In this document: one piece after another, positions 1 to 7,617 of the stretch
Numbering within the stretch: the stretch's first letter is position 1
Layout of the letters: each line of letters starts with the position of its first letter
Assembly: GCF_028369105.1 (NCBI RefSeq)
Contig: NZ_JAQNDO010000001.1
Location: 2,783,711-2,847,710, forward strand
Origin: Polyangium mundeleinium
GTDB taxonomy: Bacteria > Myxococcota_A > Polyangia > Polyangiales > Polyangiaceae
Direction: 5' to 3'
Length of the DNA: 64,000 nt
Program-made: the position numbers and the translations under genes
The notes under the pieces: generated by a model
What the model saw: the letters and a program-made list of their open reading frames with translations, nothing else
Databases searched by the model: none
What the model was told of the DNA's origin: nothing

Positions 1-254
1 TCTCCGGGCTCGCCGAGGCCATTGGTGTGCGCGTCGGCAAACCCACGGGCGAGGTCATGCGTGTCCTCGTCGAGGCCACCGAGGCGCAAAAAGAGGCGGC
101 GCCTCCGTCCCTCCGCGCCGGCGAGCTCCCCGGCCGCGCGCGGGGCAAGGACCGGGCGCAGGCCGCGTCCGATTTCGCCGTCATGCGCGCCCTCGACCAT
201 TTCCTCGCGCGGACCTCCCGCGAGCGCTCCCGCAAGAAGACCCGAAAAGCATGA
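1..254 (+). CDS. C-terminal end of an unidentified protein (5' end outside window)
   Basis: The frame is open from the window edge and ends at TGA 252-254, so only the last 83 or so residues are visible. The tail is basic (it ends in a Lys/Arg-rich stretch) and has no motif I can name. The stop overlaps the start of the MoxR gene (ATGA, 251-254), which suggests translational coupling in one operon with the MoxR and DUF58 genes. In such operons the upstream gene is often a membrane or DUF4350/DUF4129-type protein, but that is only context. Confidence 0.55.
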   Translation, partial: SGLAEAIGVRVGKPTGEVMRVLVEATEAQKEAAPPSLRAGELPGRARGKDRAQAASDFAVMRALDHFLARTSRERSRKKTRKA

Positions 255-1216
255 ACCTGTCCCTTTTCCGCGAAACCTTCGACCGCATCCGCCGCGAGGC
301 GGGCAAGGTCCTCCTCGGCCAGGACGAGATCATCGAGACCACGCTGCTCGCGATCCTGGCCGGCGGCCACGTCCTCATCGAGGGCGTCCCCGGCCTTGGA
401 AAAACCCTGCTCGTCCGCACCCTCGCCCAGGTCTTCGGCGCGAGCTTCCGCCGCATTCAATTCACCCCCGACCTCATGCCGAGCGACGTCACCGGCGGCA
501 ACGTCTTCGACCAGAAAGAAGACCGCTTCGTCTTCCACCAGGGGCCGGTCTTCACGCAGCTCCTGCTCGCCGACGAGATCAACCGCGCCCCGGCGAAGAC
601 ACAATCGGCGCTCCTCGAAGCCATGCAGGACCTCGCCGTCACCACGGACGGCGTCACGCGCCCCCTGCCCGAGCCTTTCCTCGTCATCGCCACGCAAAAC
701 CCCGTCGAATCCCAGGGCACCTATCCCTTGCCCGAGGCCCAGCTCGACCGGTTCCTCGTCAAATTGCACGTCCGTTACCCCGGGGCCGCCGTCGAAAAGC
801 AGATCCTTCGCCAGCACGTCGAGGGATTCTCCGCGGCGAAGCTCGACCGCGCCGGCCTCGATCGGATTGCCTCCGCCGAGGAGATCCTCGAGATGCGCGC
901 GGCCCTCGGCAGCGTGCGCGTCGACGACGGCATCCTCGAATACATCACCGACATCGTCGCCCGCACCCGCGCCCACCGCGCCGTCTACCTCGGCTCTTCC
1001 CCGCGTGGGTCGATTGGCCTGCTCGGATCGGCGCGCGCCCGGGCCGCCAGCGAGGGCCGCGATTTCGTCACCCCCGACGACGTCAAGGCGCTCGCCCCGG
1101 CCGTGCTGCGCCACCGCTTGATCCTCCACCCCGACGCCGAAATCGAAGGCACGAGCGCCGACGATTGCGTCGAAGACATTTTGCGCGAGGCGAAGGTCCC
1201 GCGCACGGCGGCCTGA
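251..1216 (+). CDS. MoxR family AAA+ ATPase
   Basis: 321-residue AAA+ ATPase, the normal length for the MoxR family. The Walker A motif GVPGLGKT lies at residues 45-52 and the Walker B motif LLLADEIN at 104-111. The NP(V)E-type sensor 1 segment (IATQNPVESQGTYPL) follows. MoxR proteins act as chaperone-like ATPases that help assemble or activate vWA-domain or membrane complexes. The gene overlaps the preceding stop by 4 bp, and a DUF58 gene follows 7 bp later, the standard MoxR-DUF58 arrangement. The client complex cannot be told from the sequence. Confidence 0.95.
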   Translation: MNLSLFRETFDRIRREAGKVLLGQDEIIETTLLAILAGGHVLIEGVPGLGKTLLVRTLAQVFGASFRRIQFTPDLMPSDVTGGNVFDQKEDRFVFHQGPVFTQLLLADEINRAPAKTQSALLEAMQDLAVTTDGVTRPLPEPFLVIATQNPVESQGTYPLPEAQLDRFLVKLHVRYPGAAVEKQILRQHVEGFSAAKLDRAGLDRIASAEEILEMRAALGSVRVDDGILEYITDIVARTRAHRAVYLGSSPRGSIGLLGSARARAASEGRDFVTPDDVKALAPAVLRHRLILHPDAEIEGTSADDCVEDILREAKVPRTAA

Positions 1217-1223
1217 TTTCGAC

Positions 1224-2543
1224 ATGGTCCCCTCGCGCGCGCTCGTCCTCCTGTTCGCGGGGCCGCTCGTCCTCTCCTTTTTCACGCTCCTCGATCGGGG
1301 ATTGATCGTCCCCATGATCCTCACGGACGCCGCGATCCTCGTGCTCGCGCTCCTCGACGCCCTGCTCGCGCGGCGCCGCCTCGTCTCCGTCGTCCGTCGC
1401 GCCCCGGCCGTGCTCTCGATTGGCCGGCCCAACGTCATCTCCCTCGACGTCCGCTCCCTCGCCCGGCGCAAGCTCCACGTGCGCGTGCAGGAGGAGCTCT
1501 TTCCCTCCGCCGAGAGCGACGAGCTCCCGCTCGAAGCAGAGCTCCCGCCGCGCGGGCATGCGACCCTCAAGTATCGCGTCACGCCCTCCCGCCGCGGCGC
1601 CCACGTCCTCGGCGATCATTACGTCCGGTATCCGTCGCCCCTCGGCCTCTGGATTCGCCAGTACCCGATTTCGGCGCGCTCCCCCGTCAAGGTGTATCCC
1701 GACCTCGAAGCCGTCCGCGGCTACGAGCTGCTCGCGCGGCAGGACCGCGATCCGGCCGGCGTGCGCGCCTCGCGCCGCCTCGGCGGCGAGAGCGAGTTCG
1801 CGCGCCTCCGCGAATATCGCCGCGAGGACGAATATCGCAGCATCGACTGGCGGGCCACGGCGCGCCGCAAGAAGCTCATCGCCCGCGAGTACCAGCTCGA
1901 AAGCGACCAGAACGTCGTCTTCTTGATCGACGCCGGCCGCCTCATGACGGCCGAGTTCGCGAACCTCTCGCTCTTCGATCACGCCTTGAACGCGACGCTC
2001 ATGCTCTCGCACGTCGCCTCCCGCGGCGGCGACAAGGTCTCCATGATGGCGTTCGCCGAGGAGGTCCTCGCGTATGCGCCGCTCACGGGCGGCGCCCGCG
2101 CGACGCGCAAGATCGTGCAGGCCGGCTACGACATCGAGCCCGACCTCGCCCCCACGAATTATCGAGCGGCTTTCGAGGCGCTCGCCGTCCGCGTGAAAAA
2201 GCGGACGCTCGTCGTGCTTTTCACGCAGGTCGTCGACGAGGTCGCCGCCGCCGAGCTCGAAAAGCTCATGCGCGGGCTCATGCCGCGCCATTTGCCGCTC
2301 CTCGTGCTTTTGCGCGACGTCGACGTCGACGCCCTCGCGCTGGGGCATTCCGGCGAGGCCGCGGCGCTCGCCGGCGTCGGCCCCTACCTGCGCGGCGCGG
2401 CCGCGGAGATCCTCTCGTTTCGCGACAAGCTCGTGCGCCGCCTCAAGCAACACGGCGCGCTCGTCCTCGACGTCGCGCCCGGCGACCTCACGCCCGCGCT
2501 CATCAATCGTTATCTTGAAATCAAGGCCCGGCACCTGCTGTAA
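1224..2543 (+). CDS. DUF58 domain-containing protein
   Basis: 439 residues. Two hydrophobic helices near the N-terminus (about residues 5-50) suggest membrane anchoring. The DUF58 signature (REYRREDEYRSIDWRATAR) is in the middle, followed by a vWA-like fold beginning VVFLIDAGRLM. DUF58 proteins are the usual partners of MoxR ATPases. The spacing of 7 bp from moxR indicates one transcript. The degenerate DAGR in place of DxSxS suggests the metal site may not be intact. Confidence 0.92.
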   Translation: MVPSRALVLLFAGPLVLSFFTLLDRGLIVPMILTDAAILVLALLDALLARRRLVSVVRRAPAVLSIGRPNVISLDVRSLARRKLHVRVQEELFPSAESDELPLEAELPPRGHATLKYRVTPSRRGAHVLGDHYVRYPSPLGLWIRQYPISARSPVKVYPDLEAVRGYELLARQDRDPAGVRASRRLGGESEFARLREYRREDEYRSIDWRATARRKKLIAREYQLESDQNVVFLIDAGRLMTAEFANLSLFDHALNATLMLSHVASRGGDKVSMMAFAEEVLAYAPLTGGARATRKIVQAGYDIEPDLAPTNYRAAFEALAVRVKKRTLVVLFTQVVDEVAAAELEKLMRGLMPRHLPLLVLLRDVDVDALALGHSGEAAALAGVGPYLRGAAAEILSFRDKLVRRLKQHGALVLDVAPGDLTPALINRYLEIKARHLL

Positions 2544-2565
2544 TGCCGGGTGAGAGGAGCACGCC

Positions 2566-3567
2566 ATGGGTCGGAGAGCGGCGTTCGGGTTGGTCTTTCT
2601 GATGGCCTGCGGCTGCGGTTCGCCCGGGGGCTTGCCGGGAACGGTGGAAGGAGGCGGCGGGGCAGGGGCTGCGGGCGGCGGCGGTCAGGGCGGGGCAGGG
2701 GCTGCGGGCGGGGGAGGCGACGGCCCATGCCTAGAGTGCTACTCGGGGCCTCCGAGGACGCTCGGCGTTGGAATCTGCAAGGCCGGGATACAATGCATGG
2801 ACTCGTCCCACCCATGTATGGGCGACGTCGTGCCGTCGCCGGAGTTATGCGACGGTGTGGACAACGATTGCGACGGCGCGGTGGACGAGGGAGATCCTGA
2901 GGCAGGGACGCCCTGCGTGGTCCCGGGGCAGTTCGGCGTGTGCGCGCAGGGGTCGTCGAAATGTTTCAACGGACAGATCGTCTGCGCGCAGCTCGTCCAG
3001 CCGTCCCCCGAGGTGTGCGACGCACGCGACAACGATTGCAACAACGTCGTCGACGACAATCCTCCTGCGCTCTGCCCGGGCCCCGGCGTTTGCTTCGGTG
3101 GCACGTGCCAAACCGTCATGTGTATCGTCTGCGGAGAGCCGCCCTGTCTCCCCTGCGGCGAGGGCGAGCCCTGCATGAAAGACGCGGAGTGCGCCAGTGG
3201 CATGTGTCATGCCGGCAAGTGCGTCGCCTCGATCAACGGTTGTGATGTGACGACGGCCGTCGAGAAGACGACCGTCCCTTCCGTGGAGATCACGTTTCCC
3301 GGGCCCGGGCTCGTGTTCTCCCCGGCGTGCGTCAAGGTGAAGGTCGGGACGAACGTGACCTTTTCGGGGGATTTTTCCCTTTACCCGCTCGAAGGCGGGC
3401 ACGTGGAGAATGGCGCCGTGATCCCCGCCGCCGCCGGGCCCTTCGTCCCCGCGACGAACGCTGGGACCTCGACGACGTTCACGATGGGCAAGGCGGGCAC
3501 GTTCCCGTACGTCTCGCCCGCCCACGCGAATGCCGGGATGATCGGGGCGGTCTTCGTGGTCCCCTGA
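2566..3567 (+). CDS. Cys-rich lipoprotein with MopE-type metal-binding motif and cupredoxin-like C-terminus
   Basis: 333 residues. The signal peptide ends in a lipobox (LMAC, Cys15) followed by a Gly/Ala-rich linker, so the protein is probably a surface lipoprotein. Two copies of the MopE-like motif CDGVDNDCDGAVDEG / CDARDNDCNNVVDDN follow, then a Cys-rich segment. The last 110 residues look like a cupredoxin sandwich. In the copper-ligand loop the usual Cys is Val (FPYVSPAHANAGM), while the His and Met are kept. Start chosen at the ATG preceded by GAGAGGAG. Copper or calcium binding is possible but not shown. Confidence 0.85.
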   Translation: MGRRAAFGLVFLMACGCGSPGGLPGTVEGGGGAGAAGGGGQGGAGAAGGGGDGPCLECYSGPPRTLGVGICKAGIQCMDSSHPCMGDVVPSPELCDGVDNDCDGAVDEGDPEAGTPCVVPGQFGVCAQGSSKCFNGQIVCAQLVQPSPEVCDARDNDCNNVVDDNPPALCPGPGVCFGGTCQTVMCIVCGEPPCLPCGEGEPCMKDAECASGMCHAGKCVASINGCDVTTAVEKTTVPSVEITFPGPGLVFSPACVKVKVGTNVTFSGDFSLYPLEGGHVENGAVIPAAAGPFVPATNAGTSTTFTMGKAGTFPYVSPAHANAGMIGAVFVVP

Positions 3568-3572
3568 GCGTG

Positions 3573-4232
3573 TTACTTCTTGCGCGGTGCCTTGAGCGTG
3601 AGCTTGAGCAGCACGTCGTCGCGGATGAGGTCGTCGGGCTTGCCCGCGATCGTGATGTTGAAATCCTTCCGGTTGATCGAGAACTCCGCGGTGCCCGTGG
3701 CGGCGTCCGCCGCGATCGTGATCGTCACAGGGAACGTGATCGACTTCTTCACGCCGTGGAGGTCGAGATCCCCCGTGATCGTGTGCGTCGCGCCGTTCGT
3801 GCCGCCGGCCTTGATCTCCGTCGACGTGAACGTCGCCTTGGGGAACTTCTCGACGTCGAAGAAATCGGCGTTCTTCAGGTGCTTGTCGAGGTCGGCCGCG
3901 TCGGTCTTGACCGACGCCGTCTCGACCTCGAACGAGATCTTGCCGCCCTCGGCCTTGCCGTCCGCGAGCGTGATCTTGCCGGCGAGCTTCTCGAACTTGC
4001 CCTCGTGCTTGCCGGTGACCTTCGAGCCGATGAACCCGACCGTCGAGGCCGTGGCGTCGACGTCGAGCGTCTCGGTGGTCGCCGCCGTGGTGGCGGGCTT
4101 GGTCTCGGCCTGCGCCGACGAGGCCGGAGCGACCGTCGCCTTGGGCTTGTCCTTGGCCGGATCCTCGCAAGCCGCGAGCGAGAGCAGAGCGGGCACGGCA
4201 GCGGCGAGAACGACAAATCGAATCGTGCGCAT
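3573..4232 (-). CDS. YceI family lipoprotein
   Basis: 219 residues. The lipobox (LAAC, Cys22) is followed by a Thr/Ala-rich linker and then a full YceI domain (about residues 57-217), recognisable from the VGFIGSKVTGKHEGKF start, SADFFDVEKFP-like NADFFDVEKFPKATF segment and ITGDLDLHGVKKSITFP. YceI proteins are lipocalin-like barrels that bind polyisoprenoid-type lipids in the periplasm. The long upstream in-frame extension is antisense to the LysR gene and is not used, because the signal peptide begins at this ATG. The gene is divergent from the LysR gene, which may control it. Confidence 0.92.
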   Translation of the reverse strand: MRTIRFVVLAAAVPALLSLAACEDPAKDKPKATVAPASSAQAETKPATTAATTETLDVDATASTVGFIGSKVTGKHEGKFEKLAGKITLADGKAEGGKISFEVETASVKTDAADLDKHLKNADFFDVEKFPKATFTSTEIKAGGTNGATHTITGDLDLHGVKKSITFPVTITIAADAATGTAEFSINRKDFNITIAGKPDDLIRDDVLLKLTLKAPRKK

Positions 4233-4290
4233 GGTCGGATCGTCCCTTCGGGGTGGTTTCGACGGCGTACCATGCGCCCCGAACGGCCGC

Positions 4291-4336
4291 TTGATTAGGG
4301 GGGCGGCTCGGGTAACACTGTTCGCCAGGGCGAACA
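4291..4336 (+). promoter_or_regulatory. Candidate LysR promoter and palindromic operator
   Basis: A perfect inverted repeat, TGTTCGCC-AG-GGCGAACA, occupies 4319-4336 and ends 4 bp before the LysR ATG. Upstream, TTGATT (4291-4296) and TAACAC (4313-4318) are spaced 16 bp and could be a weak -35/-10. The palindrome would cover the transcription start, which fits autoregulation of the LysR gene and perhaps control of the divergent yceI gene. There is no clear ribosome site before the ATG. The promoter hexamers are weak matches. Confidence 0.5.
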
Positions 4337-4340
4337 ATCG

Positions 4341-5246
4341 ATGACGGCGGCGCTCGACGATGTGGTCTCCATGGCGGTCTTCGCGCGGGTCGTGGAGGCG
4401 CGCTCCTTCACGGGCGCGGCGGCGCTCCTCGGCCTCTCCAAATCGGTCGTGAGCGCGCGGATTTCGGGGCTGGAGGAGCGGCTCGGCGTGCGGCTCCTGC
4501 ATCGTACCACGCGCCGTCTCTCGCTCACGGAGGAGGGCACGCGGCTCTACGAGACGTGCGCGCGGATCGTCTCGGCGGCGGACGAGGCGCAGGGCGTCCT
4601 GGAGAGCGCTTCGGCGGAGCCCGAGGGTCTCGTGCGCGTCACCGTACCGGTGGGCATTGGAATCCTGCAATTCCCCAGCATCCTGCGCGAGCTCCACGAG
4701 CGATATCCGCGGCTCGTGGTCGAGCTCTCCTTGTCGGAGCACCGCGTCGACATCGTCGCGGAGGGCTTCGACGTGGCGATTCGTGTTGCCGACACGCTCG
4801 AAGACTCGGCGCTCGTCGCGCGCCGCATCGGCGCCGTGCGGATGAACCTCTGCGCGTCGCCCGACTACCTCGCGCGCCGCGGGACGCCGTCCTCCCCGCA
4901 GGATCTCGTGCACCACAATTGCCTGCGCCTCTCGCCGGTCCGGCGCGAATGGACCTTTCGATGCGGCCGCCGCACGCATCTCGTCGCCGTCTCCGGCAGC
5001 CTCATCACCGACAACATCGCCGTGCTGCGCCAGGCGACCCTCGACGGGATCGGCGTCGCGCGGCTGCCGCGGTCGTTCGTCGCGACGGACATCGAAGTGG
5101 GCCGGCTGCGGCGCGTCCTGCCAGAGCACGCGCTTGGCGAGACGAACGTCTTCGTGGTGCACCCGTACCACAGGCACATGCCGACGAAGGTGCGGGCCTT
5201 CGTGGATTACGTGGTCCAGCGGTTCCGCAACACGAGCGACGAATAG
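4341..5246 (+). CDS. LysR family transcriptional regulator
   Basis: 301 residues. The N-terminal winged helix-turn-helix (residues 7-66, VVEARSFTGAAALLGLSKS... LGVRLLHRTTRRLSLTEEG) is followed by the LysR effector-binding domain to about residue 295. It resembles the subgroup with members such as AaeR and DmlR (LysR substrate domain of the CrgA type), but the effector is unknown. The 3' end overlaps the convergent sdpB gene by 40 bp. It lies divergent from yceI and has a palindrome directly at its start. It may or may not regulate the sdp-like operon. Confidence 0.93.
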   Translation: MTAALDDVVSMAVFARVVEARSFTGAAALLGLSKSVVSARISGLEERLGVRLLHRTTRRLSLTEEGTRLYETCARIVSAADEAQGVLESASAEPEGLVRVTVPVGIGILQFPSILRELHERYPRLVVELSLSEHRVDIVAEGFDVAIRVADTLEDSALVARRIGAVRMNLCASPDYLARRGTPSSPQDLVHHNCLRLSPVRREWTFRCGRRTHLVAVSGSLITDNIAVLRQATLDGIGVARLPRSFVATDIEVGRLRRVLPEHALGETNVFVVHPYHRHMPTKVRAFVDYVVQRFRNTSDE

Positions 5247-6154
5247 AGGCGGCGGGCCGCGGCGCGCTCGGGTGGCAGATAGAGGACGAGCGCAGCCATC
5301 ATCGTGACGGCGAACGTGAAGAGCCCGTGCACGACGAGGATGCCCGCATGGAGGGTGATCCCGAGGGCGAAGACCGGCGGCCAGAAGCGCCGATCCATGA
5401 CGAGCGCGGCGGCGAGGAGGAATTCGATCACGAGGACGCTCCACGTCGTGAGGGCGAGGAGCGCGCCGTGGTCGACGAACCCTTGGACGAAGGGCATGAG
5501 CCACGGGGCCGCGCCGATGTGGGGATCGGTGAACCAGTAATAGAGGACCGTGCCGTCGACCCACTCCTGCACGGACATCTTTCCGACCGCCGCATGAAAA
5601 TAGATGATGGCCACCTGCACGCGAATCGCCCATGCAGACGAGCGCGCGACGAGCCTTGCCACGGTATCACCGGTGGTGCCGGAGGCTGGCGGAGCCTCTT
5701 CCCAGTGCCAGCGCCGCGGATCGGTGAGGGTGAGCGGCAAGAGGAGCAGCGTGAGCGCGGCAGCGATTTGATCCCCGCCATTCCCGACGGTCGTGTTGTT
5801 GTGGAGGCTGAAGCTGATCCACCAGTGCACGACGCCCGTGAAACGAGGTCGATAACCGGAGGCGACGCCGAGCAATGCAATCACCGCGAGCCAGCGCGCG
5901 GCGTCGAGGTGCTCGTATGCCGCGAGGCAAAAGAGCCCTGCGCCACGCGCGCCGTCGCAAGCGAGGCCTCCGTGGACATCGGGCGTCGGGGCGAACAGGA
6001 CGTCGGCTCCATTGACGGCGAGCGTCGCCGCCGTACAGAGGGCGAGGAGCGAGCGCGCATAGCCGATCGTCCGGGACCACGGGGCAGCCTGGTGCGCCCA
6101 GGCGCTCGCGCGACGGCCGAGCTCGTCGAGCCATTGAAATCGTCCTACGAGCAT
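5207..6154 (-). CDS. sdpB: SdpB-like HTTM membrane protein (antimicrobial peptide system)
   Basis: 315-residue multi-pass membrane protein of the HTTM (vitamin K-dependent carboxylase-like) superfamily, with about six to seven hydrophobic helices. Segments such as RVQVAIIYFHAAVGKMSVQE and TVLYYWFTDP are typical of the SdpB branch. In Bacillus subtilis SdpB, with SdpA, is needed to mature the SdpC toxin precursor. Start chosen at the ATG at 6154, which overlaps the sdpA stop by 10 bp, so the two are translationally coupled. Length and context favour SdpB over a true gamma-glutamyl carboxylase, which is much longer. The 3' end overlaps the LysR gene. Confidence 0.85.
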   Translation of the reverse strand: MLVGRFQWLDELGRRASAWAHQAAPWSRTIGYARSLLALCTAATLAVNGADVLFAPTPDVHGGLACDGARGAGLFCLAAYEHLDAARWLAVIALLGVASGYRPRFTGVVHWWISFSLHNNTTVGNGGDQIAAALTLLLLPLTLTDPRRWHWEEAPPASGTTGDTVARLVARSSAWAIRVQVAIIYFHAAVGKMSVQEWVDGTVLYYWFTDPHIGAAPWLMPFVQGFVDHGALLALTTWSVLVIEFLLAAALVMDRRFWPPVFALGITLHAGILVVHGLFTFAVTMMAALVLYLPPERAAARRLYSSLVLRNRWTT

Positions 6155-6714
6155 GAGACCTCCAGGCGTGCGACGCGCGTGTCCGTTCGCACCCCATCGT
6201 TCCTCCACGCCCAAGGCGTGGGCCTTCGCAGCACGATGCCCACGGAGCCGCAGAGCGTCCTGCGCGGGGCGTCGTTGTTCACGCGCGCGATCACGCCGGC
6301 TCGATGCAAACACGCGTCGAGCTCTCCTTCGCACGGGGCGAGGTCGGATTGCCGGACGTGCCTGGCGAGCATCTTCATTTCCTGCTCCTGCGCTTCGGGA
6401 CCACGCGAGAGGCCGAGCGCATTCCGAGGACTCGCATACGGCGATACGTTCGCCGAGCGCCAGCGCCCTTCGCCGGCGGGCACGTAGGCGAGCATCCGCG
6501 GATAATGCGGGTTTTTCGTGAAATACTTGAAGGACTCTTGCGCGAAGTTCTCGGCATGCACGTGCGACGCGAACGGGAGCTCGATCGGATTGGTCGGGAG
6601 CGCCGCATGAATGGTGTAGGCGGCGAGCGTCGACCACCCGAGCACAACAGCGATGGCCGCGGCGCCGACCACGCGCGCATGCACGCGGCGCGTCTCGTGG
6701 GTGGAGTCGATCAT
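6145..6714 (-). CDS. sdpA: SdpA-like antimicrobial peptide system protein
   Basis: 189 residues. One transmembrane helix (about 14-37) is followed by the SdpA hallmark: LPTNPIELPF (39-48), then FKYFTKNPHYPRML (62-75). The rest should face the periplasm. It contains four Cys (128, 135, 155, 188) that could form disulfides. In the Bacillus system SdpA is one of two proteins required to turn pro-SdpC into active peptide; its chemistry is not established. It lies between sdpC and sdpB on one strand. The long N-terminal extension of the frame is antisense noise, because the helix starts directly after this ATG. Confidence 0.85.
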   Translation of the reverse strand: MIDSTHETRRVHARVVGAAAIAVVLGWSTLAAYTIHAALPTNPIELPFASHVHAENFAQESFKYFTKNPHYPRMLAYVPAGEGRWRSANVSPYASPRNALGLSRGPEAQEQEMKMLARHVRQSDLAPCEGELDACLHRAGVIARVNNDAPRRTLCGSVGIVLRRPTPWAWRNDGVRTDTRVARLEVSCS

Positions 6715-6739
6715 CGTCCTCTCCTTTGGATGACGGGAG

Positions 6740-6782
6740 CCGAGGGCCCTCCGCGACAGGGGAACACACGGAGGACCCTCGG
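6740..6782 (-). other. Hairpin between sdpC and sdpA
   Basis: The 80-bp gap between the sdpC stop and the sdpA start holds two 14-bp arms (6740-6753 and 6769-6782), complementary except for one position, with a 15-nt loop. There is no T-run after it on the minus strand, so it is not a classic terminator. It may stabilise the upstream sdpC message or reduce read-through into sdpA-sdpB, setting more precursor than processing proteins. That role is inference. Confidence 0.55.
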
Positions 6783-6794
6783 GACGGCGCCCTT

Positions 6795-7400
6795 CTAACG
6801 GCCGACGAGCCCTCCCACCGCGAGATCCCGCGAAAGCTCCCGCACGAGCTCCGAACGATAGAGGCGGCTCTCGAGCACGCGATCGAAGACCCGGTCCGAA
6901 AGGAAGGATTTGTGGTCGCCTTTCTGCGTATCCTTGGTGCTGTCGCTGTTCTGGTTCTTGTTGAGCGTGTCGACGTCGACGACGATGACGCCATCGGCGC
7001 CGGCCACGGGGCTCACGACGCTGGAGAGGCGCGTCGCGGCGTCGACGGCGTCCCCGACGGCACGATCGACACGGAGGGCATCGCCGCTCGTGACGTCCGC
7101 CCTGAATTGCGGCAGGAATGCCGGCTCCTTTGCTTTCAGCAGGGCCACGAATTCGTCCGCATCGCCCTCGTCCGCGGCGTTCGAATGGCCCTCGGGACAC
7201 AGCGGCGCCGCCGGGCCGACGCCGAAGAATATGCCGCTGAAAAGCTCCTCCGCCGAGAGCTCCTGCGGATCGACGCTGGAGACCCCGTCCCGGGCCTCCA
7301 CGTCGTCCCCCTTCGAGCACGCCACGAGGGCGAGCGACGCGACAATCGCGCCGCACGTCACCCATCCCAATGCACGAACGACCTGGTTTTGCGTGAACAT
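6795..7400 (-). CDS. sdpC: SdpC-like toxin precursor, lipoprotein form
   Basis: 201 residues. The SdpC family signature SAEELFSGIFFGVGPAA is at residues 49-65. The following segment (82-125, starting EFVALLKAKEPAFLPQF) also matches the pro-region of Bacillus SdpC. Two features differ. The signal ends in a lipobox (LVAC, Cys28), so it should be lipidated. The C-terminal part that in Bacillus holds the hydrophobic disulfide-bonded toxin is here hydrophilic (NKNQNSDSTKDTQKGDHK, then a charged helix), with only a short hydrophobic patch at 136-143. Ribosome site GGGAGG lies 5 nt before the ATG. First gene of the sdpCAB-like operon. Confidence 0.85.
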   Translation of the reverse strand: MFTQNQVVRALGWVTCGAIVASLALVACSKGDDVEARDGVSSVDPQELSAEELFSGIFFGVGPAAPLCPEGHSNAADEGDADEFVALLKAKEPAFLPQFRADVTSGDALRVDRAVGDAVDAATRLSSVVSPVAGADGVIVVDVDTLNKNQNSDSTKDTQKGDHKSFLSDRVFDRVLESRLYRSELVRELSRDLAVGGLVGR

Positions 7401-7617
7401 GGAATCCTCCCTTTTTGCGGGGGTTCACCTGCCGCCAAAGAGGGTCGTCTTTTCCACCATCGCCGCGCACCGGAGTGTGCGCAGCCGTATCGCTCGACCC
7501 TCTGGCGGCCCGGACGGTGCAAACGACGCACCATGCGGGCGCGGGAATGAGAACGGGGGGAGCGCTCGGAAGGGAAATCTTGTCGCCCCTTCACGCTGGC
7601 CTTATCGTCGTTCCGCC

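Noticed and set aside
4233-5633. Extension of the YceI frame upstream of 4232
   Set aside because: It is antisense to the LysR gene and to the sdpB gene end. The lipobox signal peptide starts at 4232.
5207-6154. Gamma-glutamyl carboxylase for the HTTM protein
   Set aside because: It is far too short for a carboxylase and sits in an operon with SdpA- and SdpC-like genes.
7393-7428. GTGAAC/GTTCAC hairpin hiding the sdpC ribosome site
   Set aside because: Only six pairs around a 24-nt loop, which is weak and likely by chance.
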